Below, piece after piece: positions 8,341 to 18,296 of a stretch of DNA of 64,000 nucleotides. The DNA comes from a bacterium (GTDB taxonomy: Bacteria > Bdellovibrionota > Bdellovibrionia > Bdellovibrionales > Bdellovibrionaceae). Every line of letters starts with the position of its first letter. Within the stretch, counting starts at the first letter, position 1. The translations under genes were made by a program, and so were the position numbers. Under the pieces are notes generated by a model that saw only the letters and a list, made by a program, of their open reading frames with translations, ran no database searches and was not told the origin of the DNA. The stretch spans positions 62,001 through 126,000 of the forward strand of contig JAIELP010000005.1 in assembly GCA_019752925.1 (NCBI GenBank). Reading direction: 5' to 3'.

Positions 8341-10065
8341 ATGAAGATTTTAGCCGGTCTGTTATTTTTATTTTCAACAACAGCTTACTCTTACAAAGTA
8401 GAGATTAAAACTTACGATACAGTTCGTAAAATTGCAGGAGCTGCAGACAAAGTAGATGAAGTTGAGCAATCTTTGCTGGTTTATGACTCGCCCGATTCAA
8501 AACTTAAAAACAAAACCTATATGCACACGGTGGAAAGCTGGGCAACAGCGAAAAATCAGGAACGCACTCGTTTAGATTATTTAATGAAGATGTTTTACGC
8601 TAATACAAAAGACTTTTCAAACAAAGGTCAGCGTCATGCCGGCTGCTTTTTGGGTGAAGCTGAAAACGTTGCGCGTTCATTTTTTAACGACAATTTACCT
8701 ATAGCGTTTGTCGATGATGTATACATTACAGTCAGCGAAGACCGTAAAATGTTAGGCGTTGAATTTAAATACGCCAATACTGTTCCTAAAAACGGAACGC
8801 TTCACTTCAGAATGCCTCACTGTATTCATGGAGGAAAAGCCCCGCTACTTCACTTAGAAAAAATTAAGACTGCTCAAATTCCCTCGCCGGTAAATTCGCG
8901 CTCTGTAGCCAGTGCACCGGTAGTGCGGGGACCTGCGGCGGCAAAAATTGCAGAAAATGGATTTGATATTTACGACAAGCCGAGCAAGGCGGATTTAAAT
9001 ACCGAGATGCAAAAAAAACTTCCGGTGTTTAAGTTGCGCGCCGACTATGACCAGATCGTTCCCAAAGCTACGAGCCGCCCTTGGAAGGGTATGGATATCA
9101 GCACGGAGGCGGGAGGACAGAAGTTTGCTCAATTGGTTCTGGATTTTTTCTATGACAGTTTAGTTCAGGATTTAAAAAACAATAATAACAATTTTATAGC
9201 TCAGAATATTGCGCCAGATAAATCTCAGTGGTGTCATATGCCATGGTTGAATGTGGGCGATTCCGGCCGCGAAATGGTTCACGGTTTAACTAAAGAGCGT
9301 GATTTGGAAAGATCAGAAATTTATCCTGCAGTGGGAACTTCAAAAGAAAAAGAAGGTTCGGACTGGGGAATCGGTTTTTACAATGATATCGCCTGTGCAT
9401 CTATTCACAATGTATTCGGCTCGCAGCCCCGCACTTTAGAAGCTCCGGATTTTTCAAAAAAATGGTTTCCAGATGGAAGTGTTTCGGTGAAAATTCTTTT
9501 CACGACAGCTCAGTTAGACGAATTGAACGGAAGTTTCACATGGACCGCCAATGTGAGCCTGGCTAAATCAACTTCCCGCAAGTTACGCGATGTTAAAATG
9601 GTTCAGATCGACATCGCCGTAAAAGATTCCAGCCTTATCGGTGCCCGTAAAGAAGTAGATGGTTGGGTTATGACAACTTTCTATTACGATGCTTCCTACA
9701 AAGCCGCGTCTAAACACAATTATCCGGCTAACTTAGCGGGACTTTTAAAAATGCGTCCAATCGGAATTCAAACTGGATTTGATCCTAAAACATCTCTTAT
9801 CTTTAAAGGTTCAAAAACTAACAGTGCCGACAATGTTTACTACGGAGCACGTCCGATGCTCATGAACGGACCGGCTGATAATCCTAAAGGTTCATGTATG
9901 TCGTGCCATGGCGCTGCAGGTACAACAGTTAAAATGGTTCCGGGTATGAAAGACTTTAATGAATATGTAAAACACCGTGATGTAGGTTTAGACTTCAGTC
10001 AGCAAATGGCGCTTGCTAAACGTAACTATGAAACACGTTACGGTCAGAAAAAAGCTACGAGATAG
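8341..10065 (+). CDS. Secreted protein of unknown function with one c-type haem motif near the C terminus
   Basis: 574 aa, signal peptide MKILAGLLFLFSTTAYSY; 'GSCMSCHGAAG' CxxCH motif. Confidence 0.7.
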   Translation: MKILAGLLFLFSTTAYSYKVEIKTYDTVRKIAGAADKVDEVEQSLLVYDSPDSKLKNKTYMHTVESWATAKNQERTRLDYLMKMFYANTKDFSNKGQRHAGCFLGEAENVARSFFNDNLPIAFVDDVYITVSEDRKMLGVEFKYANTVPKNGTLHFRMPHCIHGGKAPLLHLEKIKTAQIPSPVNSRSVASAPVVRGPAAAKIAENGFDIYDKPSKADLNTEMQKKLPVFKLRADYDQIVPKATSRPWKGMDISTEAGGQKFAQLVLDFFYDSLVQDLKNNNNNFIAQNIAPDKSQWCHMPWLNVGDSGREMVHGLTKERDLERSEIYPAVGTSKEKEGSDWGIGFYNDIACASIHNVFGSQPRTLEAPDFSKKWFPDGSVSVKILFTTAQLDELNGSFTWTANVSLAKSTSRKLRDVKMVQIDIAVKDSSLIGARKEVDGWVMTTFYYDASYKAASKHNYPANLAGLLKMRPIGIQTGFDPKTSLIFKGSKTNSADNVYYGARPMLMNGPADNPKGSCMSCHGAAGTTVKMVPGMKDFNEYVKHRDVGLDFSQQMALAKRNYETRYGQKKATR

Positions 10066-10069
10066 TTTC

Positions 10070-10486
10070 GTGATCAAAGAAATTCCCGAAAATGAAATTA
10101 TGAGTGTATACGCAGTTTTAAAAGAACTGCGTCCGCATATTACTGAAGAAGAATTCAGTGAAATCTATCATCATGCACGCAAGGCCGATGATTATACTTT
10201 TTATGGCTACTTTGTAGGCCCGGAATGTGTTGGCCTTATGGGGCTAAGATACATTAACGATTACGTCCACAGGTTCCATCTTTACATTGATGATTTAGTT
10301 GTCTCAAAGGATCATCGATCGCAGCAAATAGGAGCAAAATTACTCAAGTTTGCTGAAACTTTGGCGCAGGAAAAAAACTGTACAGGTTTAAGGCTCTGTA
10401 CCGGTGTTGATAATAAAGACGGCATGCGTTTTTACGAGCGTGAACACTGGGCTTTAAGAGCCGTGGCGTATAAAAAGAAGGTTTAG
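10070..10486 (+). CDS. GNAT family N-acetyltransferase
   Basis: 'LYIDDLVVSKDHRSQQIGAKLLKFAETLAQEKNCTGLRLCTGVDNKDGMRFYEREHW' GNAT acetyl-CoA motif. Start uncertain (GTG 10070 or the upstream ATG 10013). Confidence 0.85.
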   Translation: MIKEIPENEIMSVYAVLKELRPHITEEEFSEIYHHARKADDYTFYGYFVGPECVGLMGLRYINDYVHRFHLYIDDLVVSKDHRSQQIGAKLLKFAETLAQEKNCTGLRLCTGVDNKDGMRFYEREHWALRAVAYKKKV

Positions 10487-10528
10487 AAGTTCTTGACCTG
10501 TTAGCGATCCTCACCCAGACTGTGGTCT

Positions 10529-11681
10529 ATGTCTTTAGTAGCAGAACTTTCAGAAGTTAAAAAAGAAATCATCGCATTAGAAAAGTTTTCGGCGGAGCTT
10601 CGGGGGTATCTTTGACCTCGATCGCAAGAAAAAACGTTTAGACGAACTGGCATTGGCATCGGAAAATCCGGCCATCTGGGGTAAGCCTCAGGAAATGCAA
10701 AAACTTAATAAAGAAAAATCAATTCTCGAAAAATCAGTTAATGAGTGGAGCGATTTCAACGGTAAGCTGGAAGACGTAAAAGTTCTTCTGGAAATGTCAG
10801 TGGAAGCTCACGATGAAGATACTTTTAAAGAAGTTAAATCCGAAATTAAAGAAATTCAGAAAATCGGCGAAGCGCTTGAATTAAAACGCGTGTTAAGCGG
10901 CGAGCTCGATGCCAACAGTGCCTATGTTTCGATTAACTCAGGAGCGGGCGGAACGGAAAGCTGTGACTGGGCTCAGATGTTATTTAGAATGTACACGCGC
11001 TATGCAGATATGCACGGCTACAAGTGTGAAATTCTTGATATGACTGACGGTGAAGAGGCCGGAATTAAATCCTGCACTCTGTTGATCTCAGGCGAATATG
11101 CCTATGGTTACTTAAAATCAGAATCTGGAGTTCACCGTTTAGTGAGAATTTCTCCGTTTGACTCAAATGCACGACGACATACTTCGTTTGCGTCGGTGTT
11201 TGTGTGGGCCGAAGTAGACGATGATATCAATATCGAAGTAAAACCAGATGATATCGTGGTTGAAACCTACAGATCCAGCGGCGCCGGCGGTCAGCATGTT
11301 AATAAAACAGACTCAGCCGTTCGTATGCGCCATTTACCTTCGGGAATAGTTGTGGCGTCGCAAACTCAGCGTTCACAGATTCAAAATCGTGAAAAAGCTA
11401 TGAAAATGTTAAAAGCTGCTCTTTACGAAAAAGAAGTTGAAAAACGCAATCGTGAAAAAGATGAAATGAACTCTCAGAAAAAAGCCAATGAGTGGGGCTC
11501 GCAGATCCGATCTTACGTTATGCACCCTTACCAAATGGTAAAAGATCACAGAACATCGCATGTGACCAATCAGGTTAACAATGTGATGAATGGTGAGCTG
11601 GATGATTTTATCATGTCTTATCTTAAAGCTCAGTTAGCCGGAACTCTTGGGCAAAATGCTGGTGGAGACGATCTCGAATGA
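10529..11681 (+). CDS. prfB: Peptide chain release factor 2, programmed +1 frameshift: join(10529..10612,10614..11681)
   Basis: ATG 10529 reads MSLVAELSEVKKEIIALEKFSAELRGYL then TGA at 10613-10615 in the context CGGGGGTATCTTTGAC; +1 shift continues DLDRKKKRLDELALASENPAIWGK into the 10653 ORF. 'SSGAGGQHVNKTDSAVRM' GGQ motif. Confidence 0.97.
10601..10616 (+). promoter_or_regulatory. prfB programmed frameshift site (SD-like GGGGG + TAT CTT TGA C)
   Basis: CGGGGGTATCTTTGAC matches the canonical RF2 autoregulatory frameshift element. Confidence 0.95.
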
Positions 11682-12892
11682 GATTAAACTTTTGGATTGC
11701 CTACAGGCTTCTTTTTTCAAGACAAATTTTGTTCGGCGGTTCTGCTCCGTTATCATTTTTGGGTTTAGTGCTTGGCGTAGCGGCGCTTGTGGCTTCTATG
11801 GCCGTTATGAGTGGCTATGTTGAAACTCTGAAATTGGCTATGACAGACGTAACCAGTGATTTGCAAGTTGTAAGGCGCGGTAAGTTGGTCGAAGATTGGG
11901 CGACCTTTTCAAAAAAAATAAAAGAGCAGGAACCCCGCATTGAAAGTATGATGCGTTTTGGATACGCCGAAGCGGTAATGGCACGTAAAGGACAGGTATC
12001 AGGAGTATTATTTCAGGGGGTAGAAGAGGCTGAACTGGCTAAAGTTCTGAATATAACAAAGCGTGTGAAGCACGGGCAATTACAACTGGGCCCGGATCAA
12101 ATTGCCATAGGGATCGGACTTTCTAAAAAATATAACGTAGTTGTCGGTGAAAAAATTTATCTCGTTGTGCCGCTCGCTACACCTTTTGATTCTTCCGGAT
12201 TTAAAAGACAATCCAAAGAGTTTGTGGTAACAGCAGTTATTGATTTTGGCAAAAACGACTGGAATGAGCGCTTGGTTATTGGCAACCTTAAATCCCTTCA
12301 ACAGTTAACTGAAATTGGTGATCGTTATACCGGAGCCTTTATCAAGTTGAAAGATCGGGAAACTGCGAATGAGGCAGCTATAAATTTGGAAGCTAAATTA
12401 GGTACCGGTTTTTCAGTTATGACCTGGTACGATGTCAACCGCAATATTTTTGAAGCTGTTGTCATAGAACGAGCCGTTATTTTCTTTGTTGTGCTACTCA
12501 TTGTTATTGTCGCTGCTTTTAATATTTCAAGTACATTGTATGTATTTATCCGTCAGAAATATTCCGATATTGCAATTCTCAAAACACTGGGCCTCAGTCA
12601 GAAAAAAATACGGCTTATTTTTTTAAGCCAAGGTTTAATTGTAGGAACATTGGGAACTATCATTGGAGTTATTATTGGTTATGATTTGTGTTTTGCATTT
12701 ATGTATTTACAGGATCACTATGCTTTGATTTCCGGTTCAGTTTATAAAATCGATAAAATTTATACCGACATCAGATTTATAGATCTGTTTGCAATATGTG
12801 CTGCTACTCAGTTGATTTGTTTAGTGGCCACATATTTTCCGGCCTACAAGGGCAGCCAACTTGAAGTGGTAGAGGGATTAAAAAATGGATAA
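11678..12892 (+). CDS. LolC/LolE (LolF-like) lipoprotein-releasing ABC transporter permease
   Basis: 'FLGLVLGVAALVASMAVMSGYVETLK', C-terminal FtsX/MacB TM region 'IFVVVLL...FNISSTLYVFIRQKYSDIAILKTLGLSQKKI'; followed by a LolD ATPase. Confidence 0.9.
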   Translation: MRLNFWIAYRLLFSRQILFGGSAPLSFLGLVLGVAALVASMAVMSGYVETLKLAMTDVTSDLQVVRRGKLVEDWATFSKKIKEQEPRIESMMRFGYAEAVMARKGQVSGVLFQGVEEAELAKVLNITKRVKHGQLQLGPDQIAIGIGLSKKYNVVVGEKIYLVVPLATPFDSSGFKRQSKEFVVTAVIDFGKNDWNERLVIGNLKSLQQLTEIGDRYTGAFIKLKDRETANEAAINLEAKLGTGFSVMTWYDVNRNIFEAVVIERAVIFFVVLLIVIVAAFNISSTLYVFIRQKYSDIAILKTLGLSQKKIRLIFLSQGLIVGTLGTIIGVIIGYDLCFAFMYLQDHYALISGSVYKIDKIYTDIRFIDLFAICAATQLICLVATYFPAYKGSQLEVVEGLKNG

Positions 12893-13580
12893 TACCGTTT
12901 ATAGTTTTAAGAAAAGTATTATTGAAGTCGCCAATTTAACTAAGACGTACTCAACAGGAGCTTCCGAGCTTGAAGTTTTAAAAGATATCAGCTTCAGCAT
13001 TCAGCAGGGTGAAGCTGTTTGTTTGCTGGGTGCTTCTGGTGCAGGTAAGTCGACCTTGCTGCAAATTATAGGTACATTAGATCGTCCGACGTCGGGCTCT
13101 GTGGTTTTTCAGGGTGAGGATGTATTTGCTCTGAATGATGAAAATTTAGCGCAATTCCGAAACAAGAAAATGGGGTTCGTATTTCAGTTTCATCATCTGA
13201 TTCAGGAGATGACGGCTCTAGAAAATATCATGTTGCCTGCGCTTATAGCAGGAGATGATCCTGAAGAAAGCAAAGCAGAAGCTTTGAAGTGGCTCGACTT
13301 CATGGGATTAGGTGAAAGAGCTGAACATTTCCCGCCGCAATTGAGCGGTGGAGAGTTGCAGAGAGTTGCTATTGCACGTGCTTTAATCAAAAAGCCTGAA
13401 GTTTTGCTTGCAGATGAGCCAACTGGCAACTTAGATTCTGAAAACTCACAAAAAATACAAGACCTGTTTTTTGAGCTTCGAAACAAACTTGGGTTGACTC
13501 TTGTTGTGGTTACTCACGACATGGCTTTTGCCAATAAATTTCCCCGTGTCTTTAAAGTCAAAGATGGACGTTTTGCGTAA
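12885..13580 (+). CDS. lolD: LolD lipoprotein-releasing ABC transporter ATPase
   Basis: Walker A 'GASGAGKSTLLQIIGTLDRPTSG', 'LSGGELQRVAIARAL', 'LLADEPTGNLDSENS'. Confidence 0.92.
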   Translation: MDNTVYSFKKSIIEVANLTKTYSTGASELEVLKDISFSIQQGEAVCLLGASGAGKSTLLQIIGTLDRPTSGSVVFQGEDVFALNDENLAQFRNKKMGFVFQFHHLIQEMTALENIMLPALIAGDDPEESKAEALKWLDFMGLGERAEHFPPQLSGGELQRVAIARALIKKPEVLLADEPTGNLDSENSQKIQDLFFELRNKLGLTLVVVTHDMAFANKFPRVFKVKDGRFA

Positions 13581-13646
13581 TAATCCGAGTTGAAATTTCG
13601 GCCCTTCTTTGACATCGACCTAGACTCTCGTTAGCCTTGTGGAGTT

Positions 13647-16028
13647 GTGCATAATAAGTTATTAAAAAAATTAGCTTTTTTGACTATTTTCGCGTTTGTG
13701 ATCCAGATCATTATGCCTTCAGTTCTGCATGCTCAATCTGTAAAATCTTCTAAGACTTTGCCAATCATTAAAGAAATTATTATTACGGGTTCCAAAAAAA
13801 TTGAAAAAGAAGCAATTATTGCACGCTTAATTTCAAAAGTAGGTGAAGCTTATTCTGAAAAAAATATTGCTGAAGATATTAAAACCGTATTTAAAATGGG
13901 ATTCTTTCTTGAAATTGAAGTTTCTAAAGATGATACACAGGGTGGCGTATCACTTGAATATAAAGTTGTAGAAAAACCAACAGTTTCGGAAATTATTTTT
14001 GAAGGCAATGAGGATGTAAAAACTGAAGACTTGGAAACCCAGATTCCTATCAAGCCTTACGAAATTTTAAATCACGCCAAAATTAAAGAGTCTGTCGTTA
14101 AGCTTGAAAAGTACTATGAAGAAAAAGGATTTTACCTTGTTAAGATTGAACCGGTCGTAGAAGAAGTTAAAACTGAGGAAACTGTTAAATTAAAATTCAG
14201 CATTACTGAGAGCGATAAAGTTAAGGTAAAAAAAATCACAATTATCGGAAATAATAAACTTAAAGATTCGTACTTAAAACCTTTGTTGTTAATTAAAGAA
14301 GCTGGTTTTTTTTCCGGCATGAGCAGTTCGGGTGCATTTAAGCAGGAAGCTTTTGAGCGCGACATAGCGGCCTTAAAATTTATTTACTGGAATCAAGGAT
14401 ACATCGAAGTAAAAGTAGACCGTCCATTGATTACGGTAACGCCCGATAAAAAATCTATTTACATTACTTACCATATTGAAGAAGGCGAGCAGTTCAATGT
14501 GGGCGAGATTGATTTCACAGGTGACTTACTGTTTGATAAATCAGAGCTTATGCAATCCGTTAAAATTAAAGATAACGGAATATTTTCTGTTGAGGTTATG
14601 CAAAAAGACATCGCGGATTTGCAATCTAAGTACGGCGACCTTGGATATGCGTTTACTAACGTAATCCCGCGCTACGACGTAGTTCGAAAAGACAGAATTG
14701 TTAATTTAGTTTTTGATTTTGAAAAAGGTAATAAGGTTTACTTTGGCACAATCAATGTTGTTAACAATAGTAAAACGCGCGACAAAGTTGTCAGACGTGA
14801 GCTTAAAATTCGTGAGGGCGAGCTTTACAATGAAACTCGCAAAAGGCTGTCTCAGGAAAATATCCAACGTTTGGGTTTTTTCGAAGAAGTAAATTTTAAA
14901 ACCAGTACGCCACCGGAAAGACCTGATGAGCTCAATATCGACATCGTCGTAAAAGAACGTAATACGGGGCAACTGCAGTTAACTGCCGGTTACGGTAATA
15001 TTCAGGGATTGAGTATCGGTGGGTCAATCCAACAGAATAACTTTCGTGGTTTAGGTCAAACTCTCGGCGCACGAATTGATGCTACAAAAAACCGTCAAGA
15101 TTATTCTCTTAGCTTAACTGAGCCTTATATATACGACAGCTTATGGTCTGCGGGTTTTGATGTTTTTTATACTGAAAATAAAGAACGAATCAATTACGAC
15201 AACCGCGTAACAGGTGCCGCCGTTAGATTCGGTCATCCTATTTGGGGTGATGATGTCCGCGCCTACATCCGGTATAAATTGGATAAAACAGATTTGTTTG
15301 CAAATGATTATACAGATCCGTTGCTGTTCCCCTTGTCGACTGCTCGCGGAACACGAAGTTCAGCTACGCTGACTCTTGAGTACGACACTCGTAATGACAG
15401 ATTCACTCCTTCAAAAGGTGTACTGGCTGATATATCTTACGAGTTTGCGGGTCTTGGTGGAGACCTTAAGTATCAGGAGCTGTCGACTCACTTAAGATTT
15501 TATAAAAATGTATTTCTTGATGTGGTGTGGAGAAATAACTTAGCTTTCTCTATGCTTCAGTCTTTAAACGATAACGAAGTTCCTTTCACACAGCGCTATC
15601 AAATGGGTGGAGCTTACACGTTGCGTGGTTTTGGTTCAGGAACTGTCGGGCGTAGATTGTTCTCGCAGTACCGTTACAATCAGATTGGTACTAATGATGG
15701 AAACCCTTTCTACGCTCCGGGTATTAGTGAAGCTGAACGCCAAAGACGTTCGAATCTGATTTTTGGTGGTACTAAACAAATGATTTTCCAAACGGAAATG
15801 CAGTATCCATTAATCAAAGAAGCCGGTCTTAACGGGGTGTTTTTCTACGACATAGGTCAGGCCGAAGACGAAATTATTAATACAAAGTTTGTGAGTGACA
15901 TAGGATTAGGTTTCAGATGGCAGTCACCATTAGGTCTGTTAAGATTCGAATGGGGATATCCGGTTAATTCCGATGATTTAGACAGAGACTCGGTCAATTT
16001 CGAATTTTCGATTGGACCGCCGTTTTAA
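13647..16028 (+). CDS. bamA: Outer membrane protein assembly factor BamA
   Basis: 793 aa; POTRA repeats, Omp85 barrel 'YQMGGAYTLRGFGSGTVG' and C-terminal 'FEFSIGPPF'. GTG start. Confidence 0.95.
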   Translation: MHNKLLKKLAFLTIFAFVIQIIMPSVLHAQSVKSSKTLPIIKEIIITGSKKIEKEAIIARLISKVGEAYSEKNIAEDIKTVFKMGFFLEIEVSKDDTQGGVSLEYKVVEKPTVSEIIFEGNEDVKTEDLETQIPIKPYEILNHAKIKESVVKLEKYYEEKGFYLVKIEPVVEEVKTEETVKLKFSITESDKVKVKKITIIGNNKLKDSYLKPLLLIKEAGFFSGMSSSGAFKQEAFERDIAALKFIYWNQGYIEVKVDRPLITVTPDKKSIYITYHIEEGEQFNVGEIDFTGDLLFDKSELMQSVKIKDNGIFSVEVMQKDIADLQSKYGDLGYAFTNVIPRYDVVRKDRIVNLVFDFEKGNKVYFGTINVVNNSKTRDKVVRRELKIREGELYNETRKRLSQENIQRLGFFEEVNFKTSTPPERPDELNIDIVVKERNTGQLQLTAGYGNIQGLSIGGSIQQNNFRGLGQTLGARIDATKNRQDYSLSLTEPYIYDSLWSAGFDVFYTENKERINYDNRVTGAAVRFGHPIWGDDVRAYIRYKLDKTDLFANDYTDPLLFPLSTARGTRSSATLTLEYDTRNDRFTPSKGVLADISYEFAGLGGDLKYQELSTHLRFYKNVFLDVVWRNNLAFSMLQSLNDNEVPFTQRYQMGGAYTLRGFGSGTVGRRLFSQYRYNQIGTNDGNPFYAPGISEAERQRRSNLIFGGTKQMIFQTEMQYPLIKEAGLNGVFFYDIGQAEDEIINTKFVSDIGLGFRWQSPLGLLRFEWGYPVNSDDLDRDSVNFEFSIGPPF

Positions 16029-16048
16029 CTTTAATAAAAGGAGAGTTT

Positions 16049-16558
16049 ATGAAAAACTTTTTAGTAGTAGTAGCAGTATTATTGGCCGCATCTTTTGCAT
16101 CAGCTGAATTTAAATTAGCTTATGTTGACGTTCAAAAGGCAATCGAACAAACATCTCTTGGTAAAAAAGCCAAAGAAGAAATGAAAAAAGAAGCCGATAA
16201 GAAAAATAAAGAGCTTGAAAAGAAAAAAGCCGATGTCGACAAAATGCGTGAAGACATCGAGAAAAAAAGATCGGTATTAGCGGAAGAAGCTTTTCAAAAA
16301 CGCGCTGAAGAACTTCAAATGGAAATGCAAAAATTCAACCAAATAGCTGCTAAAGCCCAGGCTGAATTACAGAAAAAAGAATCTGAACTTTTAGAGCCGA
16401 TAGTTAAAAAAATGAAAACTGTGATTGAAAAATTAGCCAAAGATAAAGGTATTTCTATGGTTATTCAAAGTAACCAAAATGCACAGATCGTTCTTTACGC
16501 TAATGCTGATACAGATTTAACTGACGATTTAGTTAAAGCGGTTGATAAAGAAAAATAG
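16049..16558 (+). CDS. skp: OmpH/Skp family periplasmic chaperone
   Basis: Signal peptide, 'KLAYVDVQKAIEQTSLGKKAKEEMKKEADKK' coiled coil; between bamA and lpxA. Confidence 0.88.
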   Translation: MKNFLVVVAVLLAASFASAEFKLAYVDVQKAIEQTSLGKKAKEEMKKEADKKNKELEKKKADVDKMREDIEKKRSVLAEEAFQKRAEELQMEMQKFNQIAAKAQAELQKKESELLEPIVKKMKTVIEKLAKDKGISMVIQSNQNAQIVLYANADTDLTDDLVKAVDKEK

Positions 16559-16559
16559 T

Positions 16560-17372
16560 ATGAAAATTCATCCTTCGAGTGTTTTATCATCTGACGTCGT
16601 GTTGGATGATGACGTTGAAATAGGTCCTTATTGTAACATCCAAGGCCAAGTAAAAATTGGACGCGGCACGTTTGTAGAGGGCCATGTAACTATAGGTTCC
16701 CGTCACGGCATAGTGGAGATTGGAAAAAACAATCACATTGCGCCAGGTGCAGTAATTGGTGGTCCTCCACAGGATATCGGTTACAAAGCTGAACCGACAA
16801 AGTTGATTATCGGTGACAATAACGTGATCCGCGAATTTTCTACTTTAAATATCGCTACCAGTAAAGGTGACGGTGCAACTGTGGTTGGTAACAACTGTTA
16901 TTTCATGGCTTATTCGCACGTTGGGCATGATTGCAAAATCGGAAACAACGTAATTGTAGCCAATAACTCTCACTTCGGTGGGCATTGCTATGTTGAAGAC
17001 AATGTGGTGATCGGCGGAGTGTGCGCATTTAATCAATTCAGTCGTATCGGTAAAAACTCTTTCGTAGCCGGCGGAAGCACGGTTAATAAAGATATTTTAC
17101 CTTTTTCGCGGGCTGGTGGAAATTGGGCACTTGTAAGAGCTACAAATAAAGTAGGACTTCTCCGAAAAGGTTTTTCTAAAGAAGAAGTCTCTAATATTCA
17201 TAAAGCCATTCGCATTGTGATTATGGGTTCGGCTACTTTAGATGAAGCTTACGAACGCATTGAAAAAGAATGCAGTCCTTCGGAAAACATTTCTTATTTG
17301 GTTAATTTTATTAAAACTTCTAAACGTGGTATCGCTATTTCACGTGGCGCAAGTTCGCCTTCGGAAGAGTAG
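16560..17372 (+). CDS. lpxA: Acyl-[ACP]--UDP-N-acetylglucosamine O-acyltransferase (LpxA)
   Basis: Left-handed beta-helix hexapeptides; 'GGPPQDIGYKAEPTKLIIGDNNVIREFSTLN', 'AYSHVGHDCKIGNNVIVANN'. ATG at 16560. Confidence 0.95.
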   Translation: MKIHPSSVLSSDVVLDDDVEIGPYCNIQGQVKIGRGTFVEGHVTIGSRHGIVEIGKNNHIAPGAVIGGPPQDIGYKAEPTKLIIGDNNVIREFSTLNIATSKGDGATVVGNNCYFMAYSHVGHDCKIGNNVIVANNSHFGGHCYVEDNVVIGGVCAFNQFSRIGKNSFVAGGSTVNKDILPFSRAGGNWALVRATNKVGLLRKGFSKEEVSNIHKAIRIVIMGSATLDEAYERIEKECSPSENISYLVNFIKTSKRGIAISRGASSPSEE

Positions 17373-17375
17373 TTT

Positions 17376-18296
17376 ATGAAATTACGCGCTGGTGTTGTTG
17401 GGGTTGGTTATTTAGGAACTTTTCATGCGCAAAAAATTAAAGCGCATGCTGAAGCTGAGCTAGTTGGAGTTTGCGATTACTCATTTGCGCAGGCCGAAAA
17501 AGTGGCTCATGATCTCGGCACTCAGGCGTTTCATAAACCTGAAGATTTGATCGGCAAGGTGGATTATGTTCACATTGCCGCATCTACTCAGTCTCACTAT
17601 GACCTGGCTCATTTGTTTTTACACAATAAAATTCCTGTATTAGTTGAAAAACCTATTGCGGCAAGTGTTGAGCAAGCCGAAAAACTTTGTGATCTGGCTG
17701 AAAAAAATAAAACTCTCTTAACAGTAGGCCATATTGAAAGATTCAACCCGGCATTCGCCTATTTAAAAGAAAACATCACAGCTGTGAGCTATTTAGAAAT
17801 AAATCGTTTGGCTCCTTTCAGAACCCGAGGCAGCGATGTGAGTGTACTTCATGATTTAACTATTCATGATATTGATCTGGTTCATTGGTTATTTGATAGC
17901 GCTATTGAGAGCTATGAAGTTGCCGGTAAAAAAATCATCAAAAATACATTTGATGATGTCTCTATTCGTTTAAAACTTAAAAATGGAACTCAGGTTACAA
18001 TTAATAACTCCCGCGTAAGTCCGCAGATCGTAAGAAACTATAGAGCGGTTGCTCCTCATCAGGTGATTGCAACTAATACGGCAACACTTGAAGCAGAAAT
18101 TCTAAAGCCTATAAATGCCGAGCCTTACCATACCGTTGAAAAAGTTCAAATCAATAAGGTCGATTCGCTCGCTTTGGAAGCCGATCACTTTATTCAGTGT
18201 ATTTTAGGTAAAAAACAACTGGCAATAACAGGCCAAGAGGCCATGTTAGCGCTGAAAAATGTTGAGAAATTTGTTTCTCATCTTGAGGGAAAATAG
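17376..18296 (+). CDS. Gfo/Idh/MocA family oxidoreductase (GnnA-like candidate)
   Basis: 'RAGVVGVGYLGTFHAQKIKAHAEAELVGVCD', 'PVLVEKPIAASVEQA', 'VGHIERFNPAF'; sits between lpxA and lpxB. Confidence 0.88.
   Translation: MKLRAGVVGVGYLGTFHAQKIKAHAEAELVGVCDYSFAQAEKVAHDLGTQAFHKPEDLIGKVDYVHIAASTQSHYDLAHLFLHNKIPVLVEKPIAASVEQAEKLCDLAEKNKTLLTVGHIERFNPAFAYLKENITAVSYLEINRLAPFRTRGSDVSVLHDLTIHDIDLVHWLFDSAIESYEVAGKKIIKNTFDDVSIRLKLKNGTQVTINNSRVSPQIVRNYRAVAPHQVIATNTATLEAEILKPINAEPYHTVEKVQINKVDSLALEADHFIQCILGKKQLAITGQEAMLALKNVEKFVSHLEGK

Noticed and set aside
13202-13486. 94-aa minus-strand ORF
   Set aside because: Antisense to lolD, which has full ABC ATPase motifs.
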